From the NCBI GenBank assembly GCA_013289715.1, contig JABCZJ010000015.1, forward strand, positions 1 to 64,000: DNA of 64,000 bases. The letters run 5' to 3'. The stretch's first letter is position 1; each line of letters opens with the position of its first letter. This DNA comes from Acidobacteriota bacterium. GTDB taxonomy: Bacteria; Acidobacteriota; Terriglobia; Acidiferrales; UBA7541. Below, piece after piece: positions 44,842 through 54,518 of this stretch. Below the pieces are notes generated by a model that was given only the letters and a program-made list of their open reading frames with translations, was not told the DNA's origin and ran no database searches. The translations under genes and the position numbers were made by a program.

Positions 44842-46278
44842 ATGCACGCGCCCGCAAATTCCGGTGAAACGCGGAATCAGCTTTCCACCGCGCCGTTGCC
44901 CCCGCAAAATTCCCAAGCCGCCGGTTACGGCTTGCGGCGCGGCGCGCTCTCCCCGCTCGAAACTCTCGCGCAATCGGTCTCGACCATCGCTCCAACCACC
45001 ACACCCGCGGCTACGATCCCTCTGGTCTGCGCGCTCGCCGGCAACGGCACGTGGCTCGCATACCTGCTCGCGACGATCGCCGTGCTGCTCGTCGCATTAT
45101 GCATCGCGCGCTTTGCAAAATATTCGGCCTCGCCGGGTTCACTCTACACCTACGCATCCATGATCCTGCCGCCGTGGCTCGGCGCGACGGCCGCCTGGAG
45201 TTTGCTTCTCGCCTACGTCGCGACGGGCTCCAGCGTCATCGGCGGCTTCTATCACTTCGCAAATCTGCTTCTGCGCGACGCCACCGGCCACGAAATCTCC
45301 GCCGTGCTTCTGGTCCTGCTCGGCGCCGCTGCGTGCGTCTGGATCGCCTGGCGCGATGTTAAAATCTCCGCGCGCATGATGCTGTGGATGGAAGCGGTTT
45401 CCGTCGCGGTGATCGTCATCGTAATTGCACTGGTTCTCGTGCGCCATGGCTGGCACCTGGATTGGGAGCAATTGAAATTGCGCGGCATGACGGGCAGCGG
45501 TCTGCGGCTCGGCCTGGTGCTGGCGCTGTTCAGCTTCGTCGGGTTTGAAAGCGCCACCACGCTGGGCGCCGAAGCGCGCAATCCATTGAAAACGATTCCG
45601 CGCGCCGTGATTCAATCCGCGATCATCGGTGGAGCGTTCTTCACGATCTGCGCCTACGCCGAAGTTCTCGGCTTCCGCACCGCCGGCCAGGATCTGGGAA
45701 CGAGCCCAGCGCCGATGCATGTGGTCGCAGCAGTGGGCGGCGTTCCTCTTTTTGGATTGTTGATTGATATCGGCGCGCTGGTCAGCATGTTCGCCGGAAC
45801 TCTGGCGTGCATCACCGCGGCCGCGCGTGTCTTGCTGTTGATGGCGCACAATGGCCTCGCGCACGGTTCGCTGCGCACCACGCATGCGCGCAATGAAACT
45901 CCCAGCTACGCAGTCGTCGTCACCGGAATTGCCGCGGTGTTGCCGGCACTGGTGCTCGCGGCGCGCGGTGCGAGCGGCCTGGACGTTTACGGCTGGCTGG
46001 GCTCGCTCGCGACGTATGGTTTCATCGTGGCCTATGCGCTGGTCTGCATCGCGCTCCCGCGCTATTTGCGCAACCACGGTGCTTACACGCTCGCCGCGCA
46101 AATTCTCTCCTGGCTCGCGGGCGTTGCCATGCTGCTGGCGCTCGCCGGCAATCTCTATCCCGTTCCCCCGGGCCCTTACGGCAAGCTTCCGTACATCTAT
46201 CTGATCTATCTCGTTGCCGGGCTACTCTGGTTCGCGATAAACAGTCGCGAGAAAAAAGCCTCTGAGGAAAAAGTCTAA
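44842..46278 (+). CDS. APC-superfamily amino-acid permease
   Basis: This 478-residue (from 44842) membrane protein has about 12 hydrophobic segments and the APC features: an unwound first helix region (SVSTIAPTTTPAATIP), a conserved SFVGFESATTLGAEARNPLKTIPRA block and ETPSYAVV after helix 8. It probably exchanges or imports amino acids or amines; the substrate is unknown. The start is uncertain: a GTG/ATG at 44743/44749 would add about 33 residues, and none of these has a strong ribosome site. It converges with and overlaps the DUF2165 gene by four bases. A second member of the same family lies at 59252-60751. Confidence 0.85.
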   Translation: MHAPANSGETRNQLSTAPLPPQNSQAAGYGLRRGALSPLETLAQSVSTIAPTTTPAATIPLVCALAGNGTWLAYLLATIAVLLVALCIARFAKYSASPGSLYTYASMILPPWLGATAAWSLLLAYVATGSSVIGGFYHFANLLLRDATGHEISAVLLVLLGAAACVWIAWRDVKISARMMLWMEAVSVAVIVIVIALVLVRHGWHLDWEQLKLRGMTGSGLRLGLVLALFSFVGFESATTLGAEARNPLKTIPRAVIQSAIIGGAFFTICAYAEVLGFRTAGQDLGTSPAPMHVVAAVGGVPLFGLLIDIGALVSMFAGTLACITAAARVLLLMAHNGLAHGSLRTTHARNETPSYAVVVTGIAAVLPALVLAARGASGLDVYGWLGSLATYGFIVAYALVCIALPRYLRNHGAYTLAAQILSWLAGVAMLLALAGNLYPVPPGPYGKLPYIYLIYLVAGLLWFAINSREKKASEEKV

Positions 46279-46772
46279 GGTTGCTCGTCACGATCCTGCT
46301 GGAGTACCAGCAGCAGCACGATCCCAATCACCGTGAACATGCGGACTGCCACTTCCTGGCCGTTCCACGCCTCCGACTGCCACATCAGAAACCATTCCCC
46401 ACCGATGGTCAGAAAAGCGACCAGCCACATCAGCAACGCGAGCGTCAGCCCGACGATCGAAATTCGTTTGGCGCCATGAAACGCTGCAGCGTTTCGGCGC
46501 AGCTCTTGCGCCAGTCGCAGTCCGCCCCACCAGCAAAGGATCATGGTCACGAATTCCCAAGCGATAATCGATAAATAAAAGATGGTGTGCGCAGCCGGCT
46601 GGTTCAGCGTGCGCCACATGCCGTGATTTCCCGGAAATGTCGAGTCCATCATCAGCACGTGGCGCACAAATTGGTAATTCGAGTTGTAGTCCGTGATGTT
46701 GTTGAACACCAGAAGCGTGTAGTACAGGGCCACGGCAAAAACCATGGCCAGTTTGGCTGCGCGCAGCGTCAT
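46275..46772 (-). CDS. DUF2165-family small integral membrane protein
   Basis: This 165-residue protein has four hydrophobic segments (about 7-25, 60-82, 100-125, 140-158) and the DUF2165 signature around VFNNITDYNSNYQFVRHVLMMDSTFPGN. Its function is unknown. I chose the ATG at 46772, which has AGGAGAG upstream; the frame stays open to 46895, but the added residues have no family support. The 3' end overlaps the APC permease tail by four bases. Confidence 0.82.
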   Translation of the reverse strand: MTLRAAKLAMVFAVALYYTLLVFNNITDYNSNYQFVRHVLMMDSTFPGNHGMWRTLNQPAAHTIFYLSIIAWEFVTMILCWWGGLRLAQELRRNAAAFHGAKRISIVGLTLALLMWLVAFLTIGGEWFLMWQSEAWNGQEVAVRMFTVIGIVLLLVLQQDRDEQP

Positions 46773-47088
46773 GAAGCTCTCCTGCGAGGACGGATGGTAG
46801 CGCATCGCCGCCCGCGCGCACGCACCAATCTCGACTTCGCCATGCAGCGAACCGCGAAACATCCGCCGCAGCCCGATGCTCCCTGTGGAAATCAATCATA
46901 GAAATAATTGATACCTGCCATAGATTAAAAATACTTCGCAGCGGCGCGAAAAAAGCGTACCTTGCCTCCATCTTCGGGGTGAAGTAAGGCAACTGGGCGA
47001 CGTTTCTAATAAAACGCAAAAATGTACCGTGCGAGCTTTCGGACGGAATTTCCGTTTGGAAGTGTGTGCGCATCGAACGGAGGAACGA
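46773..47088. promoter_or_regulatory. Divergent region before the large TonB receptor
   Basis: No gene is supported here. An AT-rich pocket (46891-46935) contains the inverted repeat ATCAAT (46891-46896)/ATTGAT (46907-46912), a possible operator or promoter for the receptor gene. A second AT-rich stretch follows at 46920-46935. Confidence 0.4.
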
Positions 47089-50000
47089 ATGTTGCAGAAA
47101 GTCCGGCTCGCGATTTTCCTTCTGGCGTCGTGGCTTTGCGTGGCTCTGGCATGCGCGCCGGGCGCGCGCTCGCAGCAAACCCTGGGCGGCATCACCGGCA
47201 CGGTCACCGATACATCGGGCGGCGTCTTGGCGGACACCATGGTGACGCTCGTCGGCGATCAGACCGACCTCACGCGAACGCAGAAAACCAATTCCAGCGG
47301 CTCCTACGAATTTGTGAACTTGCCGATCGGCACCTACACCCTCACCTTCGGTCACGACGGTTTCGAAACGCAGAAAATTCCCTCTATTCTCGTGCAGGCC
47401 GACCGCACGGTGAGCCTGAACCCTGCGCTGAAAGTCGGCCAGGTGGGAACGACCATCACCGTCGAAGAAAGTCCGCTGCTCAACGCAGTGGACACCACCA
47501 ACGGCTACGTCCTCGATAAAGCGGAACTGGAAGCCATTCCTCTGCCAACCGGCAGTTTCACTGGACTCGCGATTCTTTCGCCCGGTGTCAGCGCGGAATT
47601 ACCTGCCGGCACAGGCGCCAACGCCGGCCTCGGCAATCAACCGATCTGGGCCAACGGCCAACGCGACACCAGCAACACGTTTCTGTTGAACGGGGTGGAC
47701 GCCAAGAATTTGTTCAACGGCAAGAGCACCAGCCAAGTGGCTTCGGCTCGCATCGTGAACAACACCGGAGTCAGCGGCGCGGCCAGCGGCAACGGCGGAG
47801 TGGTGCAGAGTACCGCGTCGCCTTATCTGGCGGTCGGCCAGTCGTTGCCCACACCCGCGCCTGAAACCATTCAGGAAGTTCGCGTCAATACCTCGATGTA
47901 CGACGCGCAGCAGGGTTCCACCAGCGGCGCGCATATTGATATGAGCACCGCCTCCGGCACCAACGCGATTCACGGCATCGCCTACTTGCATCGCGGAACA
48001 GACTGGCTCAACGCCGCGCCGTTCTTTTTTAATCAAGATCCCAATCTTCCCGCCAACCTGAAAGTTCCGGAACTCCATCGCTATACTTTGGGCGGAGCCG
48101 GGGGCGCGCCGATCATCAAGAACAAACTTTTCGCCTATCTCGGCTACCAGCACGTGCATAGTTCCGATCAGGAGATTGGCATCGGGCGATTGACCGTTCC
48201 GGTCAACTTCACTGCAGCGAACTGCGGCGCCACTCGTGCGACGGCAACCATGGCGACTTGCCTGGCCAACATTTCCAACGCCAATTTCGGCTCTAACCTG
48301 GCCCCAACCGTTGGCACCGGTCCCAACCAGATTAATCCGATCGCCTTGGGCATATTTCAGTACCAACTGCCCAACGGCCAGTATCTGGTGCCATGGAGTG
48401 ACGGCAACATTCCATCGCTCAATTTCCCGGAAAACGCGCTCTCTTCCGGCACTGCTTATTTCCTCTCGGATCAGGCCGTCAGCAATCTCGACTGGATCGT
48501 CAACTCCAAGGACACCTTGGCTCTGAAGTATTACTACCAGCACGATCCAAGCATCGCGCCCTACGCGTATTCCAGCGTCCCCGGCTTTACTCAGCATCTC
48601 GATGCCGGCAGCCAGGTCGCCTCCATCACCAACACCCAGATCATTACGCCCAACCTCAACGTTGCCGAAGTTTTCGGGTTCATTCGGGAGAAGGTTTACA
48701 GCACCATCGGGCAGCCGTTCACCCCTGCGCAATTCGCCAGCTTCGTCGAATCGTCCACCGGCGCATCGCCTGCGGAATCCACCATCAATACATTCGGCTC
48801 CAATTTCTTTCCGGGCATGACCATTGTGAACATGCTCGGAACGAACTCACTCACGAATCCAAACAACGTTAACGCCGCGACTTTGACCATCGGACAGGGC
48901 GCGCAGTCACAAGGCGCCAATACAGGGATTTTCCAGAACCGCTTCATGCCGTCTGCCAGCGCCACCTGGAGCCACGGTAAACATTCGGTTTCTTTTGGTG
49001 CCTCGTATTCCTACACCCAGCTCAACACGCGTGACCAAAGACCCGGCACGGGCATGATTGGTACCGTCGATCTCTCGCAGTTCCTGCAAGGTTTCATCAC
49101 TCCCTATACCTCAGATGGGTACCCAACCTCGAACGTCTTGCAGGGCGATGCGAACCGTTACCTGCGAGCCAACGAATGGGGCGCATACGTCCAGGATAAA
49201 TTCCAATTTCGCCCCAATCTGAGCTTTACGGTTGGACTGCGCTTTGACGACGATGGCGGTCTGTCTGAAAAATACGGGCGTCTCTACAATTTCGACCCCT
49301 CGCAGTACAATTACGACCCATCCACGGACACTCTCATCTCGAACGGCATCATTGTTGCGGGCAACAACCCGCAGTTCGCCACGAAAGGAGTCAGCCCCTC
49401 CACCTTGACCGGCCGCCAGTGGGGTCTTGCTCCCCGTCTGGGCCTGGCCTGGAGCCCTGGAAGGTTTAACAATAAGCTCGTCGTGCGCGCGGGCTGGGGT
49501 CTGTACTACGATCGCGGCGAACTCTTCACCTATCTCTCCCCGGGCTTTGCGGCCGGAGTCGTCACCGGCGGACCATTTGGCGTCAACCAAGCCCCGCCCT
49601 TCGTTAGCGCCACGGAATGCACCGCTTCGTCTTTCTATATGAATTACATCCCGACCTGCGACCCGACGGCCTACGGGTTTACCAATCCATGGGGCGCGAC
49701 GTTGGGACCTCCTCCCACGGGTAACCCGGCTTCGATTGACAACTACTTGCCGAATACCGGAGTACCGGGAGTCGGAATCGGCGCTGGCATCCTCGAAGGG
49801 CAAGCGCTCTTCCCCTTCGGCGTTTACAACCGCAAGAACAAACTCCCTTACACGATGAACCAAACTCTCGATATCCAATGGCAGCCGCGCCGCGACTTGG
49901 CGATTGACATCGGTTACGTCGGCAACTTGGGCCGTCACGAGGTGATTCCCGTGCCCTTCAACCAGGCGCAGATCGCCACTCCGACGAATCCGATCCGCAA

Positions 50001-51072
50001 GGGCACACAGTTTCAGCAGAACTACACCTATGGTTACACCGTGCAGGGTCCTCCAGGCTGCAGCACAACTTGCGCTCCGATTACTCTGCCCGACGGTTCG
50101 ACGATGCTCAACAACTACGAAGGGGGCAATGTGGATTTTCGTGTTCCCTACCTCGGTTATTCCGCCGAGGCCCTTTCCTACACCGCTGCCGGCGTCTCTG
50201 CTTACAACGCATTGCAGGTGCACGTGGAAAAGCGCCTCAGCCACGGATTGCAAGCGGGCTTCTCCTACACTTACTCTCACGCCTTGGACGAGCAAAGCGC
50301 CATGGGTTTGTTCTACAACGGAAATAACCCGCTCGACTTGCGCTCCGGCTATGGCAACTCGGATTTCGATCGCACCAACGTAATAAATTTCACGCTTCTT
50401 TACCGGTTCCCGAACGTCGCCGCGGATTCCTCTTGGAAGGGCAAGATTGGCAATGGCTGGGCTATCGAGGGCATTGGAGTTTTCCAGAGCGGCCAGCCCT
50501 ACAGCATCGTCGATTACACTGGCGCCGTCGGCAGCGTCTTCTACGGAGTCAACGATGGCATCACCAACCCCATCGTGCCGCTGGCGGCCGGCTGTACGCC
50601 GAAGAACGCGCTCACAGGCGTGTCGGGAGCTTTCGGTACGGTCGCGCTTAAGCCGCAATGCTTCACCCTGCCGCTACTCAATCCTGGCGATCTGAATGGC
50701 GCCATTCCGGCGGGCGACACCTTCGAAACCAACTTCACGACGGGCCAGCGCAACATCTTCCGGCAAACCTCGCAAAGGCGCGCGGACATATCCATCGTGA
50801 AGAACACCAAGATCACGGAGCGGTTTACCGCGAAGTACAGCTTCGATGTTTTCAACCTGACCAATACGCCCAGCTTCGACATCCCGCTCGATGACGTCTC
50901 GCAAAACCAGTATTACAACAACATACCGGTCGAAGGGACCACTCCATTGCCGGTGGGTTGCCCGAACCAAACGAACGCGTCGTTCTACAACTGCGCGTTC
51001 GGCCTGGGCGTTGTGAACAAGACAATTGGCAGCCCGAGGCAGATTCAGATGTCTCTCAGTCTTCAGTTCTAG
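47089..51072 (+). CDS. Oar-like TonB-dependent outer-membrane receptor with carboxypeptidase-regulatory domain
   Basis: This 1327-residue receptor starts at ATG 47089 (GGAGGA upstream). A signal peptide (about 30 residues, CAPGARSQ) is followed by a carboxypeptidase-regulatory-like beta-sandwich (about 32-125; GGITGTVTDTSGGVL, SGSYEFVNLPIGTY), a plug domain (about 130-290; FLLNGVDAKNLFNGKS) and a very long beta-barrel ending in the outer-membrane signature QIQMSLSLQF. Such large receptors are expanded in Acidobacteriota and are thought to import polysaccharide or peptide fragments or siderophores; no ligand can be inferred here. There is no SusD gene or regulator beside it. The tonB gene at 34368 could energise it. 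Confidence 0.9.
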   Translation: MLQKVRLAIFLLASWLCVALACAPGARSQQTLGGITGTVTDTSGGVLADTMVTLVGDQTDLTRTQKTNSSGSYEFVNLPIGTYTLTFGHDGFETQKIPSILVQADRTVSLNPALKVGQVGTTITVEESPLLNAVDTTNGYVLDKAELEAIPLPTGSFTGLAILSPGVSAELPAGTGANAGLGNQPIWANGQRDTSNTFLLNGVDAKNLFNGKSTSQVASARIVNNTGVSGAASGNGGVVQSTASPYLAVGQSLPTPAPETIQEVRVNTSMYDAQQGSTSGAHIDMSTASGTNAIHGIAYLHRGTDWLNAAPFFFNQDPNLPANLKVPELHRYTLGGAGGAPIIKNKLFAYLGYQHVHSSDQEIGIGRLTVPVNFTAANCGATRATATMATCLANISNANFGSNLAPTVGTGPNQINPIALGIFQYQLPNGQYLVPWSDGNIPSLNFPENALSSGTAYFLSDQAVSNLDWIVNSKDTLALKYYYQHDPSIAPYAYSSVPGFTQHLDAGSQVASITNTQIITPNLNVAEVFGFIREKVYSTIGQPFTPAQFASFVESSTGASPAESTINTFGSNFFPGMTIVNMLGTNSLTNPNNVNAATLTIGQGAQSQGANTGIFQNRFMPSASATWSHGKHSVSFGASYSYTQLNTRDQRPGTGMIGTVDLSQFLQGFITPYTSDGYPTSNVLQGDANRYLRANEWGAYVQDKFQFRPNLSFTVGLRFDDDGGLSEKYGRLYNFDPSQYNYDPSTDTLISNGIIVAGNNPQFATKGVSPSTLTGRQWGLAPRLGLAWSPGRFNNKLVVRAGWGLYYDRGELFTYLSPGFAAGVVTGGPFGVNQAPPFVSATECTASSFYMNYIPTCDPTAYGFTNPWGATLGPPPTGNPASIDNYLPNTGVPGVGIGAGILEGQALFPFGVYNRKNKLPYTMNQTLDIQWQPRRDLAIDIGYVGNLGRHEVIPVPFNQAQIATPTNPIRKGTQFQQNYTYGYTVQGPPGCSTTCAPITLPDGSTMLNNYEGGNVDFRVPYLGYSAEALSYTAAGVSAYNALQVHVEKRLSHGLQAGFSYTYSHALDEQSAMGLFYNGNNPLDLRSGYGNSDFDRTNVINFTLLYRFPNVAADSSWKGKIGNGWAIEGIGVFQSGQPYSIVDYTGAVGSVFYGVNDGITNPIVPLAAGCTPKNALTGVSGAFGTVALKPQCFTLPLLNPGDLNGAIPAGDTFETNFTTGQRNIFRQTSQRRADISIVKNTKITERFTAKYSFDVFNLTNTPSFDIPLDDVSQNQYYNNIPVEGTTPLPVGCPNQTNASFYNCAFGLGVVNKTIGSPRQIQMSLSLQF

Positions 51073-51176
51073 TCCAGCCCACGCGAGCAGGAACGGCGGT
51101 CATCCCGGCTGCTGTTTCCTGCAAGGCTGGAATTTCTACCCGTTGCCTCGCCATGGATGCGGTTAAAATGCGGTCC

Positions 51177-52538
51177 ATGTCCAAGGCCATTGCCCGCGGT
51201 CCGGTGCAAGAGCTTCGCGAGCAGCTCGCCCGCGGAGACATCACGCCGCGCGCCGCAGCCGAAGCGGCGCTCTCGCGCGCGAACAGCAACGCGAGCCACA
51301 ATGTGTACCTCGCGCTCGATGCGGAAAAGGTGCGCGAGGAAGCCGACACATTGCCCCGGCGATTTGCACCTGTTGCCAAGCCGCCTCTCTACGGCGTCCC
51401 TGTTTCGATCAAAGACTGCTTCGACGTTGCCGGATTCCCGACAACATTGGGTTCGCGTTTTTACGCCGCACGCAACGGCGTAGCGGGTGAGGATTCCGCC
51501 GTGGCCTCTCGCCTGCGTTCACAGGGCGCGATCATCATCGGCAAGACGCACATGCATCCACTGGCCTACGGCATCACCGGAGAAAATCCGGACTACGGCG
51601 ATTGCGTGCAGCCGAGGGACGCGCAGCGACTAACCGGCGGGTCCTCCAGCGGCGCCGCGGCCAGCGTGCAGGAGCAGTCGGCGCTGGCGGCGATCGGCAC
51701 GGACACGGGCGGGTCGGTGCGCGTGCCGGCAGCGCTGTGTGGACTCGCCGGATACCGCGCGTCGGTGGAGCTGGCGCAGCGGAGCGGATTGTGGCGCGGC
51801 GGAGTTCACCTGGCACCCACGTTCGACACCCTGGGATGGTTGTTTCAGGATCTGCGCGACGCGCCGTTGCTGGCTGAGGCGCTGTTTGACCTGCGCATGC
51901 CGGAGGAGACCCAAACGAGCTTCCGCATCGGCTGCGTGAGCGACGGGTTTCTCGACGATTGCGATTCGCAGGTGCTCGCCGACTTTGCGGACTGGAAGAA
52001 AAAGCTCAGCGCAAGCGGCGCGACGATCACTCCGGCGGACACGAGTTACTGGGAAGAGGCGCCGGAGATTTACGCAGCGATCACCGCGCATGAAGCCGCT
52101 GCGACTCACCGTACGAAAAGCGGCGGAGATTTTTCGCACTTTCCCGCGGCGATTGCCGAACGACTGGCGTGGGGCGCATCCATCTCCGCCGCAGAAATCG
52201 AACAATTCCGCGCGCGGCATGCGCGATTTCGCGAGCGCGCCGATGCGCAGCTGCGCGAGTTTGATTTTTTCCTCGCGCCTTGCGCCGCGCTCTACGAGCT
52301 CGCGGTCGGCGCCGATCACACTGCATCGCGCCGCGCGATCCTGCGTTACACCACGCCGATGAGTCTCGTTGGCGCGCCGCTCGTGACGTTGCCATGCGCA
52401 AGCGGCGCAGGAGTTCAACTAATCGGTCCGCGCAATTCGGACGCTCGACTGCTCGGGCACGCGAAAGTGCTGGGAGCGCGACTGGCCTGGTGCATTGCCG
52501 CGCACGATGACGAACGCTCGCGTCGCGGTGCAGGCTGA
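51177..52538 (+). CDS. Amidase-signature family hydrolase
   Basis: This 453-residue enzyme has the Ser-cisSer-Lys triad of the amidase signature family: Lys79 (PVSIKDCF), the Gly/Ser loop TGGSSSG (cis-Ser about 156-158) and nucleophile Ser180 (GTDTGGSVRVPAALCGL). It would hydrolyse amide bonds; related proteins act on aryl or aliphatic amides, or are GatA. It is not GatA here because no gatB or gatC lies nearby and the C-terminal region is short. Alternative starts at 51153 and 51168 lack better ribosome sites. It is separated from the receptor gene by about 100 bp with no terminator. Confidence 0.9.
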   Translation: MSKAIARGPVQELREQLARGDITPRAAAEAALSRANSNASHNVYLALDAEKVREEADTLPRRFAPVAKPPLYGVPVSIKDCFDVAGFPTTLGSRFYAARNGVAGEDSAVASRLRSQGAIIIGKTHMHPLAYGITGENPDYGDCVQPRDAQRLTGGSSSGAAASVQEQSALAAIGTDTGGSVRVPAALCGLAGYRASVELAQRSGLWRGGVHLAPTFDTLGWLFQDLRDAPLLAEALFDLRMPEETQTSFRIGCVSDGFLDDCDSQVLADFADWKKKLSASGATITPADTSYWEEAPEIYAAITAHEAAATHRTKSGGDFSHFPAAIAERLAWGASISAAEIEQFRARHARFRERADAQLREFDFFLAPCAALYELAVGADHTASRRAILRYTTPMSLVGAPLVTLPCASGAGVQLIGPRNSDARLLGHAKVLGARLAWCIAAHDDERSRRGAG

Positions 52539-52570
52539 CTTTCTTCACGCAGTCGGCCGTATCGCTTATG

Positions 52571-53032
52571 CTATTCCTCTCCAATGTCTTCATTCCACAC
52601 GGCCGGGTGCGCGCGAATGTAATCCGCGAGTAGCGTCGCGCATTCGGCGGAGTCCAGATCAATCACCTTGATACCGAGCGAGCGCAGCCAATCCATCCCG
52701 CCTTGAAAGTTGCGGCTCTCACCGACGACCACGGTGCCGAAACCGAACTGGCGCACCAAGCCGCTGCAATACCAGCAGGGCGCGAGGGTGGTGACCATAA
52801 TCAGGTGGCGATAACTGCGCTGGCGTCCGGCGTTGCGGAAGGCATCGGTTTCGCCGTGGACCGAGGGATCGCCCTGCTGCACGCGGCGGTTGTGTCCGGA
52901 GCCGACGAGCTTGCCGCTGGAGTCGAAGATGGCGGCGCCGATGGGGATGCCGCCTTCCGCAAGACCGGTGCGCGCTTCCTGCAGCGCGATCCCGAGCATC
53001 GCGGCGTAATCGAGTGGAGATCTCATGGACAT
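52571..53032 (-). CDS. Yeast-type cytosine deaminase (nucleobase deaminase)
   Basis: This 153-residue zinc deaminase carries His and the catalytic Glu in VHGETDAFRNAGR and the zinc cysteines in APCWYC. Compared with general cytidine or guanine deaminases it matches yeast cytosine deaminase (Fcy1) over its length: GIPIGA near the N-terminus, VVVGESRNFQGG, and the C-terminal VWNEDIGEE, which lines the pocket in the yeast enzyme. It should convert cytosine to uracil (inferred). The start may be at 53032 or 53026; upstream in-frame residues are not conserved. It is divergent from the toxin-antitoxin pair that follows. Confidence 0.88.
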   Translation of the reverse strand: MSMRSPLDYAAMLGIALQEARTGLAEGGIPIGAAIFDSSGKLVGSGHNRRVQQGDPSVHGETDAFRNAGRQRSYRHLIMVTTLAPCWYCSGLVRQFGFGTVVVGESRNFQGGMDWLRSLGIKVIDLDSAECATLLADYIRAHPAVWNEDIGEE

Positions 53033-53113
53033 CTTATACTCGCGGAGTTGCGTAGCCGCAAACCGCCCGCTGGTTCCGTTGACATGTGTTGCACATGCAA
53101 AAATGCTAATCGC

Positions 53114-53344
53114 ATGCCTAGCATGGTTCAGATCCGCAACGTACCTTCCGACCTGCATCGCGAGCTCAAGGCGCGCGCGGCGCTGGAAGGCATGTCCCTC
53201 TCGGATTACCTGCTCCGCGAGCTGCGCCACGCCCTCGACCGCCCCACCCTTGACGAAATGCGGAAACGGCCTTCGCGGCGCCAGTCCGTGCAGCCGCGTC
53301 CCGCGCCGGCCGCAGCAGTGCGCGCCGAGAGGAATGGCCGCTGA
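53114..53344 (+). CDS. Ribbon-helix-helix antitoxin (FitA/VapB-like)
   Basis: This 76-residue protein has a short ribbon-helix-helix DNA-binding domain (MVQIRNVPSDLHRELKARAALEGMSLSDYLLREL), then a basic, proline-rich tail that would wrap and block the toxin. Its stop TGA (53342-53344) overlaps the first codon of the toxin gene. The start may instead be the ATG at 53123. It should bind its own promoter together with the toxin, as is usual for this type. The promoter lies in the short gap shared with the deaminase gene. Confidence 0.85.
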   Translation: MPSMVQIRNVPSDLHRELKARAALEGMSLSDYLLRELRHALDRPTLDEMRKRPSRRQSVQPRPAPAAAVRAERNGR

Positions 53345-53730
53345 TCGTTGCAGACGCTTCCGCGATACTTGAAGTCCTTCTGCAGACGCCTGCGGCTCGG
53401 CGTGTGAGCCGCGTCCTATTTGCCGCCGGCGCGACGCTGCATGCTCCTGATCTGATCGACCTGGAGATCGCGCAGGTCTTGCGGCGCTACGTGCGCTCAG
53501 CCAGCATCTCCGCTGACCGGGGCAGCGAAGCTCTCAGCGATTTTCTCGACCTTCCGCTCACTCGCTATCCGCATTTCGTACTGCTCAACCGCGTTTGGCA
53601 AATGCGGCACACTCTGACCGGTTATGACGCCGCTTACCTCGCTCTCGCCGAAGCTCTGGATGCTCCGCTCATCACCCGAGACCGCGCGCTCGCCAGATCC
53701 GGAAGCCGGGCGCGGGTCGAGCTGATCTAA
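53341..53730 (+). CDS. PIN-domain toxin (VapC-like), probable CTG start
   Basis: This is a 129-residue PIN nuclease, probably cutting tRNA or other RNA. The acidic site is visible: Asp5 (VADASA), Glu about 43 (DLEIAQVL), and the two Asp of the YDAAYLALAE and LITRDRAL stretch. The reading frame only gives the essential N-terminal VADAS if translation starts at CTG 53341, overlapping the antitoxin stop as CTGA, with GAGGA at 53329-53333. The next possible start (GTG 53404) would remove the first catalytic Asp. It is paired with the antitoxin at 53114. Confidence 0.85.
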   Translation: MIVADASAILEVLLQTPAARRVSRVLFAAGATLHAPDLIDLEIAQVLRRYVRSASISADRGSEALSDFLDLPLTRYPHFVLLNRVWQMRHTLTGYDAAYLALAEALDAPLITRDRALARSGSRARVELI

Positions 53731-53840
53731 ACGGTTGCCGGTGGGCTGCAACTCCCTGTAATCAAACGGCGCAAATCGGCGGCAAGAGCTGCTCTTGGAA
53801 CGGGCAACTCTTCAGCCGGCGGCGAAGCAAAAAATCCTCG

Positions 53841-54215
53841 TTAGAGATGGCCTTCCTTATTGATCTTGGCGGCGGCGCGGAGGATTAGCCAGCGCTGTTT
53901 GCCGTCCATGCGCGCGAATTGCTTGGCGAAAAGGCGGAGCTGGCGGGTGGTTTTCTTGTCGAGGCCCCAGATGATGGCGGGCTGCTGTTTGGGGACGTGC
54001 AGCTTCTTGACAGGAACTTCGTCGTCGGTGAAAAGCTGGTGCAGTGGCACTTCTAGGGCGCGCGCGATTTTTTCCAGGGTTTCGACGGAAGGTACGGTGC
54101 GGCCATTTTCCAGACGCGAGAGGTAACAGCGAAACAGGCCCGTGCGTTCCTGGATATCGCCTTGCGAGAGGTTTTGGGCTTCGCGAAGCCGTCTGAGCCT
54201 TTCGCTGATAACCAT
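53841..54215 (-). CDS. XRE-family helix-turn-helix regulator
   Basis: This 124-residue protein has an N-terminal XRE helix-turn-helix (residues 3-62; RRLREAQNLSQGDIQERTG, YLSRLENGRTVPSVETL) followed by a basic C-terminal extension with a helical segment rich in Lys, Arg and Gln. The extension has no recognised sensor domain. The ATG at 54215 is clear. It is a stand-alone repressor-like protein convergent with the toxin gene; a regulatory link to the toxin-antitoxin pair is possible but unsupported. Confidence 0.82.
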   Translation of the reverse strand: MVISERLRRLREAQNLSQGDIQERTGLFRCYLSRLENGRTVPSVETLEKIARALEVPLHQLFTDDEVPVKKLHVPKQQPAIIWGLDKKTTRQLRLFAKQFARMDGKQRWLILRAAAKINKEGHL

Positions 54216-54518
54216 GGGGTGAGCTTACAATATTCTGCCGTGCCGACTCAATAACAGTTGAAGGAGAGGGACCCTTAGAAACAAAAATTGAGCGACTCAG
54301 CTCGAACCTGTTCCACATTGGCACACTTCCGAAGTCGATTCCGGCATTTGTACCCACAACGCTGTACGAAGGTATCTTCGAAAAGTGACCCTTATTGCAC
54401 AGCTTTCAAAACGCGCTTAAGTCACTATTCGTAGGTCAAGCAGTACCTCCATCCACGCAACCCGCAGCATCCAAGCCACACCGGGCAAACGAAGGATGAT
54501 CAGGAAAGGCAACGAAAA
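54216..54518. other. Gap before the YXWGXW-repeat gene
   Basis: I see no gene here. GACCCTTA occurs twice (near 54269 and 54387) without clear symmetry. The ribosome site AGGA before the ATG at 54519 is the only clear signal. Confidence 0.5.

Noticed and set aside
49111..50658. Minus-strand frame of more than 500 codons inside the TonB receptor gene
   Set aside because: It lies fully antisense to the receptor, whose beta-barrel and C-terminal signature are convincing.
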